This document shows positions 6,890-14,041 of a DNA stretch of 14,324 bases, piece after piece. The notes beneath the pieces were generated by a model. The model had not been told where the DNA came from. It worked only from the letters and a program-made list of their open reading frames with translations, and made no database searches. This DNA comes from Micavibrio sp. (GTDB lineage Bacteria; Pseudomonadota; Alphaproteobacteria; Micavibrionales; Micavibrionaceae), in contig JAPJRC010000042.1 of NCBI GenBank assembly GCA_030824805.1, positions 5,494 to 19,817 on the forward strand, in the 5' to 3' direction. Every line of letters begins with the position of its first letter. The first letter of the stretch is position 1. Position numbers and translations under genes: made by a program.

Positions 6890-8011
6890 TTAAGCGGCCA
6901 GCGCCTGCATAGCCTCGGAAAGCGGTAAATTCAGGGATTCCGCCACACCCGCATGGGTGATTTTGCCTCCGCAGACATTCAGGCCATTGCGGAGATTGGC
7001 ATCATCGGACAAAGCTTTTTTCCAGCCCTTGTTGGCGATCGCCAGCGCATAGGGCATAACAGCGTTGTTCAAAGCTTGCGCCGATGTCATAGGCACGGCA
7101 CCCGGCATATTGGCCACACAATAATGAATCACATCGTCCACGGAATAGACCGGATTGGAATGCGTGGTGGCATGGCTGGTTTCGAAACATCCGCCCTGAT
7201 CAATTGCAATATCGACCAGAACAGAACCCGGACGCATCGCCTTCACCATTTCTTTCGTCACCAGTTTCGGCGCGCTTGCTCCCGGAATAAGAACAGCACC
7301 AATCACAAGATCTGCGCCAAGAACATAACGTTCGATAGAAGCCTTGCTGGACTGAATGACACGCGCACGATTGCCGAAATGACGATCGAGATCACGGATG
7401 CGATCGTGATTCTGTTCGAGGACAACAACATTTGCCTGCATACCACAGGCCATCTCTGCCGCATGATATCCGGAAACACCGCCGCCGAGCACGACAACCT
7501 TCGCTGGCTCAACACCCGGCGAACCTCCGATCAAACGGCCACGGCCGCCCAGATGTTTCAATAGATACGCGCCTCCAACCTGTATCGACAGTCGTCCTGC
7601 AATCTCGCTCATCGGTGCGAGCAACGGCAAACCGCGACCACCGGGGCCGGTGACGGTTTCATATGCGATGGCAACCGATTTCGAATCCATCAGGGCTTTT
7701 GCCTGTTCCGGATCTGCCGCAAGATGAAGGTACGTGAAAAGAATCTGGCCTTCGCGGAGCATCTTGCACTCCTGCGGTTGCGGTTCCTTTACCTTGATAA
7801 TCATATCGGCGCGTTTAAAGATATCGGCTGCGCTTTGCGAAATTTCCGCGCCCATCTCTTCGTAATCAGCATCGGTGAAGTTGATTCCCGCTCCCGCTCC
7901 GCTTTCAACGATAACCTTGTGCCCGTGCGATACGAATTCCCGCACACTGGCCGGCACCAGCCCCACACGGTGTTCCTGCGCCTTGATTTCCTTGGGTACG
8001 CCGATCAGCAT
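6890..8011 (-). CDS. ald: Alanine dehydrogenase
   Basis: This 373-aa enzyme catalyses NAD-dependent oxidative deamination of L-alanine to pyruvate and ammonium, and the reverse reductive amination. The N-terminus MLIGVPKEIKAQEHRVGLVP carries substrate-binding R15; catalytic K75 (KVKEPQ) and H96 (FTYLHLA) are at the family positions; D271 lies in VDIAIDQGG. The Rossmann nucleotide-binding loop is VVVLGGGVSGYHAAEMA (172-188). Length matches known alanine dehydrogenases (about 371 aa), so it is not the transhydrogenase alpha subunit, which is longer and lacks this C-terminus. The ATG has a strong GGGGAG site about 6 bases upstream. It is divergent from the LysM gene, so the 159-base gap must hold its promoter, which I could not place securely. 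Confidence 0.97.
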   Translation of the reverse strand: MLIGVPKEIKAQEHRVGLVPASVREFVSHGHKVIVESGAGAGINFTDADYEEMGAEISQSAADIFKRADMIIKVKEPQPQECKMLREGQILFTYLHLAADPEQAKALMDSKSVAIAYETVTGPGGRGLPLLAPMSEIAGRLSIQVGGAYLLKHLGGRGRLIGGSPGVEPAKVVVLGGGVSGYHAAEMACGMQANVVVLEQNHDRIRDLDRHFGNRARVIQSSKASIERYVLGADLVIGAVLIPGASAPKLVTKEMVKAMRPGSVLVDIAIDQGGCFETSHATTHSNPVYSVDDVIHYCVANMPGAVPMTSAQALNNAVMPYALAIANKGWKKALSDDANLRNGLNVCGGKITHAGVAESLNLPLSEAMQALAA

Positions 8012-8068
8012 GATATCTCCCCTGCTATGTATGAAATTAAGGATTTTGTACCAAATTCCGCCCCCGTA

Positions 8069-8078
8069 TGCCTAGGCA
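8069..8078. promoter_or_regulatory. 10-bp perfect palindrome in the ald / LysM divergent gap
   Basis: TGCCTAGGCA is a perfect palindrome near the middle of the gap between the divergent ald and LysM genes, 57 bases before the ald ATG. It could be a regulator site for ald. No regulator gene is adjacent, and a 10-bp palindrome can occur by chance. Confidence 0.25.
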
Positions 8079-8110
8079 CAACGCAGCAAACCCCTGCTTT
8101 TCCCTCAAAT

Positions 8111-8140
8111 TTGCATCCGTTAAGGGCTTTTTCATATAAT
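8111..8140 (+). promoter_or_regulatory. Sigma-70-type promoter of the LysM gene
   Basis: A perfect -10 TATAAT (8135-8140) has a weak -35 TTGCAT (8111-8116) 18 bases upstream. Transcription would start near 8147, leaving a leader of about 24 bases that contains AAGGTGAG, the ribosome binding site of the LysM gene. The -10 is good, and the position fits the only plus-strand gene nearby. Confidence 0.6.
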
Positions 8141-8170
8141 TACCCTAGGATTTGGCGAAGGTGAGAAAAC

Positions 8171-9556
8171 ATGGCTGATACAACCCGAACCCAGCAGATG
8201 GCGCAGTATTTTTGGAATGCTTATTCCAATATACAGGCTCAGGTTGGCCCCGAGGGCGGCTATGACTTCAACCGCGAACAACTCACCTATATTCAAGCCG
8301 ACGAGCGTTATGTCTCTTATATGGAGCAATACGCCGACATGCAAAATATCAACGGCACGGAACGCACACAGCTTATCGACCGTGCGCGTGAAACACACCG
8401 CGCTTCTGTTGAAACACTCGACACAAGCCCCGGTTACAGCACGGATATGCAAGGGCTTGCCAATGACTTTTATTTTGTCATCGAACAATCCTACCCGCAG
8501 CCTGCGCAGACGACGCAAACAGTACAGGCTGATCCGATAACATCACGTATAGATGCTGCGTTTGCCGCGACCGAAGGCGCAACGGTAGAAATTCCTGGCT
8601 TGGCTGCGTATGCCGCCACATTGCGTGAAGAACCGAGAACACCTGCCGTGGAAACACCTGCAGTTACAGCCTCAGAACCGGTAGTCGCGATTACAACACC
8701 TATGGGCGATGTCGCCATGACCGCGCCTGCGAGCGAAGTTTCCACATTGTCTGAAAGACCTACGACACCGGCCGTCGAAACACCAACGCCTGCGGAATCG
8801 GAACCTGTCATTGCCGTTACAACGCCTATGGGTGATGTCGCCATGACCGCGCCCGCGAGCGAAGCCGCAATTGTGTTGCCTACTGTTGAAGTCACAGCCT
8901 CCGCCAATACGCCGGCCTATGATGAAAGTTTCACGCGTGATCAACTCGGCGCGCTGGGACAGGCGCCCGCGGCTGGAATCACGCAAGATCCGGTGACAAA
9001 ACCAATCGCCGTAGCGGATATGCCTATCCCGCAACCGAATGAACCGGTACAGGAACAGCCCGCCGAAACACCAACGCCTGCCAACACTGCCTACACTGTG
9101 AGACGGGGCGACAGCCTGGAGGCCATCGCACGCAGCCATTACGGCATCGAGCGCGGTAACTTTGAAAGCAGAGCCGCCTATCAGGCTGCCATCCAGAACG
9201 CAGCCAGCCATATTGCAAGCGCGACAGGTCTTGTAACACACCCGAACGGCAAGAATTATGATTTAACCCAGGGCGCAAACGCCAACCACGTTTTCCCGGG
9301 CCAGACGCTCCAGCTTCCTCCAGCGGAAGCCCTTTCAAGCGCACCGGCGTCGCGATTAAACTATGCAAATCTTGATGCCGGCGGCCCTATCGCCTATTCC
9401 AGATCCATTATTACTACGGGTTTCCGTGCCGCTGCCGAAGGCACGAACGTTGCCACAGCGACAACGCCCGCGCTTGAAACACCAGCCGTTTCGCAAGAAC
9501 TCGCAGGTGTTGCTGATCGCCGTGTAGCGGCGACAGCAGGCGTAAGCCTCGGATAA
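8171..9556 (+). CDS. LysM-domain protein with an internal 42-residue tandem repeat
   Basis: A 461-aa protein with one C-terminal LysM domain, the peptidoglycan- or chitin-binding fold. It opens with YTVRRGDSLEAIARSHYG (308-325) and closes with FPGQTLQLP (375-383); about 50 residues lie between, longer than a minimal LysM. Residues 1-110 are polar and helical-looking, from no family I know. Residues 111-305 are Pro/Thr/Ala/Glu-rich linker containing two copies of a unit beginning TPAVETP and containing TTPMGDVAMTAPASE. The last 75 residues are again Ala/Thr-rich. I see no signal peptide, lipobox or membrane segment, odd for a wall-binding protein. It might be exported another way, or work in the cytoplasm. 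The start has AAGGTG 7-8 bases upstream and a promoter with perfect TATAAT. It is monocistronic or cotranscribed with the 33-aa ORF. Confidence 0.88.
   Translation: MADTTRTQQMAQYFWNAYSNIQAQVGPEGGYDFNREQLTYIQADERYVSYMEQYADMQNINGTERTQLIDRARETHRASVETLDTSPGYSTDMQGLANDFYFVIEQSYPQPAQTTQTVQADPITSRIDAAFAATEGATVEIPGLAAYAATLREEPRTPAVETPAVTASEPVVAITTPMGDVAMTAPASEVSTLSERPTTPAVETPTPAESEPVIAVTTPMGDVAMTAPASEAAIVLPTVEVTASANTPAYDESFTRDQLGALGQAPAAGITQDPVTKPIAVADMPIPQPNEPVQEQPAETPTPANTAYTVRRGDSLEAIARSHYGIERGNFESRAAYQAAIQNAASHIASATGLVTHPNGKNYDLTQGANANHVFPGQTLQLPPAEALSSAPASRLNYANLDAGGPIAYSRSIITTGFRAAAEGTNVATATTPALETPAVSQELAGVADRRVAATAGVSLG
8639..8890 (+). repeat. Two tandem 126-bp units inside the LysM gene
   Basis: The stretch coding for residues 157-198 is repeated in frame as residues 199-240. 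The unit starts TPAVETP and contains TPMGDVAMTAPASE at the same offset (176-189 and 218-231). At DNA level the segments from about 8698 and 8824 are nearly identical over about 40 bases and diverged elsewhere, which points to an older duplication with part of the unit conserved. Confidence 0.8.
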
Positions 9557-9583
9557 AAAGTTCCGCCTTTAAATGATTTTTAA

Positions 9584-9614
9584 GACGCTTCTGGCATTTT
9601 CGCCATGAAGCGTC
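9584..9614 (+). terminator. Stem-loop downstream of the LysM gene
   Basis: GACGCTTC-TGGC, loop ATTTTC, GCCA-(T)-GAAGCGTC: 12 base pairs with a single T bulge, 27 bases after the LysM stop. No T tract follows on the plus strand, so it is not a textbook intrinsic terminator. It may mark a processed or Rho-dependent 3' end. Confidence 0.5.
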
Positions 9615-9720
9615 ATCGCTTTGCCCGCGAGATTCCACATTTCGTGACAAATTCCGCCGCTTTTCGGCACCAGAGTATCACCATCGACCAAATAAATTTT
9701 CAAACACAGGAGTAATCATC

Positions 9721-9822
9721 ATGACCATCGATCTTACCGAAAGCGAATTCAACGCACGCGACGCCCACATCATCAACATGATCCGCGATCTGCAAAGCGC
9801 ACGCGCTTCGATGAAGGCCTAA
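9721..9822 (+). CDS. 33-aa ORF of unknown function
   Basis: The ORF encodes MTIDLTESEFNARDAH... ending SARASMKA, a soluble, probably helical peptide with no cysteine, signal or membrane segment. The reason to accept it is the ribosome binding site: AGGAG exactly 8 bases before the ATG, better than at several real genes here. It lies 164 bases after the LysM stop on the same strand. I see no convincing promoter of its own. Its stop codon lies in the loop of a perfect inverted repeat and overlaps the stop of the opposite hydrolase gene by three bases. No family recognised; it could also be the regulatory leader of a transcript that ends here. Confidence 0.55.
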   Translation: MTIDLTESEFNARDAHIINMIRDLQSARASMKA

Positions 9823-9839
9823 TTTTTAAGGCCTTCATC
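9810..9839. terminator. Perfect 10-bp inverted repeat where two genes converge
   Basis: GATGAAGGCC (9810-9819), a 10-base AT-rich loop TAATTTTTAA, then GGCCTTCATC (9830-9839). It includes the last codons of both the 33-aa ORF (plus) and the hydrolase (minus), with both stop codons in the loop or at its edge. It would fold in either transcript and may act as a bidirectional 3' end, but T tracts after the stem are absent. Confidence 0.55.
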
Positions 9840-10802
9840 CTTCCAGAAGGTTTTCACTTTGTTGACGGGCCTTCCGGGCTTGTCCTGCCCCTCGGGCAGA
9901 ATTTCCATCTTCTCGCCTTTGACGTAGCGGTTCAGGAATTGTAGCGACGTTTTGTCGATAATTTTCCGGTGTCTGGATTGCAGGTCGGTCCACGCGAAAT
10001 GGTCTGCGCCTTCCAGTTCGATATAGTATTTCGGAGGTTTTGCCTGTGCGTAAGCTCCGCTTTTGCCACGCAAGGACGGTGTAATATCCTTGTCGAGCGT
10101 ACCACCTTGATACATGACTGGCACCGAAACCTTCTTCAAACCGCCGCGTTTTAGATATGGTGCGACATACGGTGAAAATGCCAGCACCGCTTTAAACCGC
10201 TTGTCCTTCCATGTTGGCCATGCTCCGGCCACCCCCAAAACTGTATAGCCACCGAGCGAATGTCCGATCAGTCCCATGCGCTTTGTATCGACATAGTTTT
10301 TGTATTGACGGTCATCCAGCATAGATGAAACGGCAAAGAGAACATCGTCACGGCGATCAGCTTCCGTTTCGTCGGTCCAGACTTCCGGCGTTCGGAAAGG
10401 CCGTTCCGGCCAGTCCCTTACACCCCGTGCGCCGGACATACGTCCCCGGCAATTCGCATCCGCATGCTCCGGCGCCACGACGATATAGCCCTGGTCTGCC
10501 AGATATTGCATCAGTGATGCGGATTGGCGTGCGCATCCACCAAAGCCATGGCTAAACACCAACAAGGGCCATTTTTCTTCGGATGATTGGAACGCCGGAG
10601 GAAGCCAGATCTCGACCTTGGGCTGGCGCTTGCGCGCCTCACCCACTTTTTTGGGCGGCTGTGTCACATTGCCCGTGTATGGCCGCGCCTCCGGTGGCGG
10701 AGCGCCTTTTTCCTGCACAACCGTTTCGGGCGCTGTCTGCTCCTGCGCAAACACGGGTAAAGCAATGAGAAATGCGGAAAGAGCAATGAGGGCATATTTC
10801 AT
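9819..10802 (-). CDS. Secreted alpha/beta hydrolase (dienelactone hydrolase / PAF-acetylhydrolase-like)
   Basis: A 327-aa serine hydrolase with a Sec signal peptide (MKYALIALSAFLIALPVFA, cleavage likely after residue 19) and a Pro-rich linker to about residue 60. The fold is clear: oxyanion region LLVFSHGFGG (80-89), nucleophile elbow GHSLGG with S182, acid D237 in GGTLDKDI, and H268 in EGADHFAW. C90 and C118 could pair in the periplasm. It resembles predicted dienelactone hydrolases and chlorophyllase or PAF-AH-like esterases; the actual ester substrate is unknown. The ATG has only a weak upstream site. It starts 36 bases after the tRNA-Val 3' end, with no terminator between, so both may share the tRNA promoter. 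The 3' end overlaps the 33-aa ORF tail to tail. Confidence 0.9.
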   Translation of the reverse strand: MKYALIALSAFLIALPVFAQEQTAPETVVQEKGAPPPEARPYTGNVTQPPKKVGEARKRQPKVEIWLPPAFQSSEEKWPLLVFSHGFGGCARQSASLMQYLADQGYIVVAPEHADANCRGRMSGARGVRDWPERPFRTPEVWTDETEADRRDDVLFAVSSMLDDRQYKNYVDTKRMGLIGHSLGGYTVLGVAGAWPTWKDKRFKAVLAFSPYVAPYLKRGGLKKVSVPVMYQGGTLDKDITPSLRGKSGAYAQAKPPKYYIELEGADHFAWTDLQSRHRKIIDKTSLQFLNRYVKGEKMEILPEGQDKPGRPVNKVKTFWKDEGLKN

Positions 10803-10838
10803 GCCTGCATCGTATCAGTCTTTATGCTGAGGGGGAAA

Positions 10839-10913
<75 letters not shown>

Positions 10914-10930
10914 GCTTTCGCGTGGAGGTA

Positions 10931-10959
10931 TTGATACAGATACAGCCCCCCTTTTGCAA
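10931..10959 (-). promoter_or_regulatory. Promoter of tRNA-Val
   Basis: On the minus strand TTGCAA (10959-10954) and TATCAA (10936-10931) are separated by 17 bases, and the tRNA begins 17 bases beyond the -10, the same geometry as at tRNA-Asp. Each box matches consensus at four of six positions. It lies just after the HU terminator, so tRNA-Val is an independent unit. Confidence 0.6.
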
Positions 10960-10974
10960 CCCCATTTTTACAAG

Positions 10975-11002
10975 AAAAAACCCCGCATTTCTGCGGGGTT
11001 TT
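10975..11002 (-). terminator. Intrinsic terminator of the HU gene
   Basis: On the minus strand CCCCGCA-GAAA-TGCGGGG forms a 7-bp stem closed by a GNRA-type tetraloop, extended by AAAA/TTTT, and followed by six T, about 22 bases after the HU stop. It has T-rich flanks on both sides and could work in both directions. Confidence 0.92.
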
Positions 11003-11023
11003 GAATGGCTTTTAGCCAGACGC

Positions 11024-11299
11024 TTACTTGTTAACAGCGTCTTTCAGCTCTTTACCGGCTTTGAATTTGGCTTGTTTGGAAGCCGGGATTTTGATCGTTT
11101 CGCCCGTGCGTGGGTTACGGCCCGTGGTGGCGGCGCGGCTGGATACGTTGAACGTACCGAAGCCTACAAAACGGGCTTCATTGCCTTGCTGCAACGTAGC
11201 TGTGATGCCGCCAAATACAGCTTCAACGGCTTTTTGCGCGTCGGCTTTGGTCAGTTCGGCTTCTTTTGCTACGTATTCGATGAGTTCTGCTTTATTCAT
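11024..11299 (-). CDS. hup: DNA-binding protein HU
   Basis: HU (91 aa) is a small dimeric nucleoid protein that bends DNA without strong sequence preference. The whole protein matches the family: MNKAELIEYVA at the start, GFGTF (46-50), and the signature GRNPRTGETIKIPASK (60-75) with the DNA-intercalating P63 on the beta arm. The ATG has AAGGGGA about 7 bases upstream. It follows lon on the same strand by 141 bases, the lon-hup order usual in Proteobacteria, and ends at a strong terminator. It is probably the only HU-beta-type gene of this locus; whether it is independently transcribed is unclear. Confidence 0.97.
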   Translation of the reverse strand: MNKAELIEYVAKEAELTKADAQKAVEAVFGGITATLQQGNEARFVGFGTFNVSSRAATTGRNPRTGETIKIPASKQAKFKAGKELKDAVNK

Positions 11300-11440
11300 T
11301 GGGTATCCCCTTTTGCGTTGAAGAAACGGGCATGTAAAAACGGCCCGAACAAACTTCGAAAAACAGGCCTCGAACGGGCTGGAGCCCTAGAGTTTCCTAT
11401 GTTTTCGACGACTCTGTTCTAGGCCGTTTCGGGGGCCAAC
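11300..11440. other. lon-hup intergenic gap with overlapping inverted repeats
   Basis: The gap should hold the lon 3' end and the hup promoter. I see GCCCG/CGGGC arms (11343-11347, 11375-11379) enclosing TTCGA/TCGAA (11355-11359, 11370-11374), and a small GGGCT-GG-AGCCC (11376-11387). None is followed by a T tract on the minus strand long enough to call a lon terminator, and no convincing hup promoter boxes stand out. Confidence 0.35.
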
Positions 11441-13855
11441 TCAATGGCGAATTACGCCTTCTCCCTTATTTTCTGCCGTTTTTGGCTCGATTCCGTCCAC
11501 ATCGGACTTAACCGCTTCAAAAGGCTCGGGAATCCGGACCAAAGCGTGCGTCAAAACCTCCTCAATCGTGTTGACGGGTACGATTGTAAGGCCTTTTTTC
11601 ACCTTGTCCGGAATATCGGGCAGGTCTTTGGCGTTGTCCTTGGGAATCAGAACCTTTCTGATTCCGCCGCGGTGGGCCGCCAACAGCTTCTCCTTGAGGC
11701 CGCCGATCTCCGTGACATAGCCGCGCAGATTGATCTCGCCGGTCATGGCGATATCTTTGCGAACCTCGATACCCGTCAGAGCGGATATGATTGCCGTGGT
11801 CATGGCGGCACCGGCAGATGGGCCGTCTTTCGGCGTAGCCCCTTCCGGCACGTGCACGTGGACATTGGTTTCCTTCAGCTTCTCGAAATCGATGCCGAAC
11901 TTGTTAGCGCGCGATTTGATCAGCATTTCGGCAACCGTGATGGATTCCTTCATCACGTCTTTCAGGTTGCCTGTCGTGGATACTTTGCCGTCTTTACCCG
12001 GCATGGTCACGGCTTCGATCGAGAGCAGGTCGCCGCCGAATTCCGTGTAAGCGAGACCGGATACGATACCGATGCGATCCTGCTCATCCACTTCACCGAA
12101 GCGGAATTTGCGGATACCGGCGTACTTCTCAAGGTTGCCCGGTGTGACAGAGACTTTTGTCTTGCCCCTCATCAGGATTTCCTTGATAGCCTTGCGGCAC
12201 AGGTTCGCAACTTCACGCTCAAGCGAACGGACGCCGGCTTCGCGTGTGTAGTAACGGATCAGGTCGCGAATAGCGAGGTCGCTGATGGTCAACTCGCCTT
12301 TTTTCAAACCGGCCATCTTCACCTGCTTGTCGACCAGGTGCTGTCTGACGATCTGGATTTTCTCGTCTTCGGTGTAACCACCCAGGCGGATGATTTCCAT
12401 ACGGTCCATCAACGGCTGCGGCATGCGAAGGCTGTTCGCCGTGCAGATAAACATCACGTCGGACAGGTCGTAATCCAGCTCGAGATAGTGGTCGTTGAAC
12501 TTCTCGTTCTGTTCGGGGTCAAGCACCTCGAGCAGTGCGGAAGATGGATCGCCTCTCCAGTCGGAACCGAGCTTGTCGATTTCGTCCAGCAGGAAGAGCG
12601 GGTTCGAAGTCTTCGCCTTCTTCATACCCTGGATGATCTTGCCTGGAAGCGCGCCGATATAGGTGCGGCGGTGACCGCGCACTTCGGATTCGTCACGTAC
12701 GCCGCCAAGGGACATACGCACGAAATTGCGGTTCGTGGCTTTTGCAATCGATGTTGCCAGCGATGTCTTACCAACACCGGGAGGGCCAACGAGGCAAAGG
12801 ATAGAACCTTTCACCTTGCCGGTACGTTGCTGTACGGCCAGATATTCAAGGATACGTTCTTTGACCTTTTCGAGGCCGTAGTGATCAGCATCGAGAATTT
12901 TCTTCGCGGCCTTGATGTCCTTTTTAACACGGCTGCGCTTGTCCCATGGCACGGACAGGATCCAGTCGAGATAGTTGCGCACGACCGTCGCTTCCGCAGA
13001 CATAGGCGACATCTGGCGAAGTTTTTTCAACTCGCCTTTCGCCTTCTCACGCGCATCTTTCGACAGGCGCGTTTCGTTGATTTTCTTTTCAAGTTCGCCG
13101 AGTTCGTCAAGGCCGTCTTCGCCCTCGCCCAACTCTTTCTGAATGGCTTTCAATTGTTCGTTCAGGTAATACTCGCGCTGCGTCTTTTCCATCTGGCGTT
13201 TGACGCGGTTGCGGATACGTTTCTCGACTTGCAGAACGCCGATCTCGCCTTCCATGAAGCCATAGATTTTTTCAAGGCGATCAGCGGAGTTCGACAGTGT
13301 CAGCAATTCCTGCTTCTCTTCGATCTTGAGCGAGAGATGCGAAGCAATCGTATCCGCCATCTTCGAAGGCTCTTCGATCTGGTTTACAGAGACTATGACT
13401 TCCGGCGGAATTTTCTTGTTCAGCTTCACATACTGCTCAAACTGCGCGACAACGGCGCGTGCGAGCGCCTCCAGCTCTTCACCTTTAACAGCCTCATCTT
13501 TCAAAGGAGCGGCATGCGCCTCGATGAAATCAGGACGGTTTGTAAAACCGGTGATCTCGACACGCTCGATGCCTTCCACGAGCACCTTCACCGTGCCATC
13601 CGGAAGTTTCAGCAACTGGAGGATCGTGCCAATCGTACCGATACGGTGAATATCGTTCGAAGTCGGATCATCCTCGGAAGGCGATTTCTGTGTGACGAGA
13701 AGGATCTTTTTCGATTCCTGCATTACAGACTCAAGCGCCTTCACAGACTTTTCACGTCCAACGAACAAAGGCACGATCATGTGCGGGAAAACGACGATGT
13801 CGCGAAGCGGCAGAACCGCATACGCTTCTTTATCCTTGGCTTGGGTACCCAGCAT
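11441..13855 (-). CDS. lon: ATP-dependent protease Lon
   Basis: Lon (804 aa) is the cytoplasmic AAA+ serine protease that degrades misfolded and selected regulatory proteins. Domains in order: substrate-binding N domain (about 10-205, starting YAVLPLRDIVVFPHMIVPLF), coiled linker (205-305), AAA+ module with Walker A GPPGVGKT (357-364) and Walker B FLLDEID (421-427), and protease domain with the Ser-Lys dyad S680 (DGPSAGAAM) and K723 (GGLKEK). Nothing essential is missing and length is standard. The ATG at 13855 has AAGGA about 10 bases upstream. A heat-shock-type promoter lies about 75 bases upstream. clpP is the next gene upstream and hup the next downstream, so the protease/nucleoid neighbourhood is conserved except that clpX is absent. 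Confidence 0.98.
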   Translation of the reverse strand: MLGTQAKDKEAYAVLPLRDIVVFPHMIVPLFVGREKSVKALESVMQESKKILLVTQKSPSEDDPTSNDIHRIGTIGTILQLLKLPDGTVKVLVEGIERVEITGFTNRPDFIEAHAAPLKDEAVKGEELEALARAVVAQFEQYVKLNKKIPPEVIVSVNQIEEPSKMADTIASHLSLKIEEKQELLTLSNSADRLEKIYGFMEGEIGVLQVEKRIRNRVKRQMEKTQREYYLNEQLKAIQKELGEGEDGLDELGELEKKINETRLSKDAREKAKGELKKLRQMSPMSAEATVVRNYLDWILSVPWDKRSRVKKDIKAAKKILDADHYGLEKVKERILEYLAVQQRTGKVKGSILCLVGPPGVGKTSLATSIAKATNRNFVRMSLGGVRDESEVRGHRRTYIGALPGKIIQGMKKAKTSNPLFLLDEIDKLGSDWRGDPSSALLEVLDPEQNEKFNDHYLELDYDLSDVMFICTANSLRMPQPLMDRMEIIRLGGYTEDEKIQIVRQHLVDKQVKMAGLKKGELTISDLAIRDLIRYYTREAGVRSLEREVANLCRKAIKEILMRGKTKVSVTPGNLEKYAGIRKFRFGEVDEQDRIGIVSGLAYTEFGGDLLSIEAVTMPGKDGKVSTTGNLKDVMKESITVAEMLIKSRANKFGIDFEKLKETNVHVHVPEGATPKDGPSAGAAMTTAIISALTGIEVRKDIAMTGEINLRGYVTEIGGLKEKLLAAHRGGIRKVLIPKDNAKDLPDIPDKVKKGLTIVPVNTIEEVLTHALVRIPEPFEAVKSDVDGIEPKTAENKGEGVIRH

Positions 13856-13909
13856 GTATTTATTATCCTTATCTCTTGACGCGAAGCTGCCCCTGTCGCG
13901 ATCATTTAA

Positions 13910-13985
13910 CCATCTATTCTACCATAGTAGATGGGCTTGATTGGTTAACTTTTCAAGCCTCACAAATCGCCAAAAACAGGCGATT
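13910..13985 (-). repeat. Three successive perfect 7-bp inverted repeats upstream of lon
   Basis: CCATCTA/TAGATGG (13910-13916, 13928-13934), GGCTTGA/TCAAGCC (13934-13940, 13953-13959) and AATCGCC/GGCGATT (13965-13971, 13979-13985) follow each other almost without gaps. The first two share a base and cover the -10 and -35 of the lon promoter. The third, with a T-rich loop, could be a second stem behind the clpP terminator. Confidence 0.6.
13929..13957 (-). promoter_or_regulatory. Heat-shock (RpoH-type) promoter of lon
   Basis: On the minus strand CTTGAAA (13957-13951) and GCCCATCT (13936-13929) are separated by 14 bases. That is a close match to the classical sigma-32 pattern of CTTGAAA followed by CCCCATNT. 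lon is a classic heat-shock gene, which supports the call. A TAGAAT hexamer just downstream (13921-13916) could serve as a vegetative -10, but its -35 is poor. Confidence 0.7.
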
Positions 13986-14003
13986 GGCACACCTGTAGAA
14001 AGC

Positions 14004-14032
14004 AAAAACCCCCAAATCGTTAAGAATGGGGG
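14004..14032 (-). terminator. Intrinsic terminator of clpP
   Basis: On the minus strand CCCCCA (14032-14027), a 12-base loop, then TGGGGG (14014-14009) followed by five T, about 10 bases past the clpP stop. It separates clpP from lon, so lon should be transcribed on its own. Confidence 0.8.
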
Positions 14033-14041
14033 CCTTTGTCC

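Noticed and set aside
8639..8890. Possible CRISPR-like or intergenic tandem repeat
   Set aside because: The repeat is in frame inside a protein-coding gene, has only two units, and no spacers.
8491..9241. Minus-strand open frames of 138 and 189 codons antisense to the LysM gene
   Set aside because: They arise from the repetitive Thr/Pro/Ala codons of the plus-strand gene; no ribosome binding sites or domains.
11444..13879. An 811-codon open frame on the plus strand antisense to lon
   Set aside because: It is the mirror of a strongly biased, conserved lon gene in which codons giving antisense stops are rare. It has no ribosome binding site, no recognisable domain, and a low-complexity Phe/Arg/His-rich composition.
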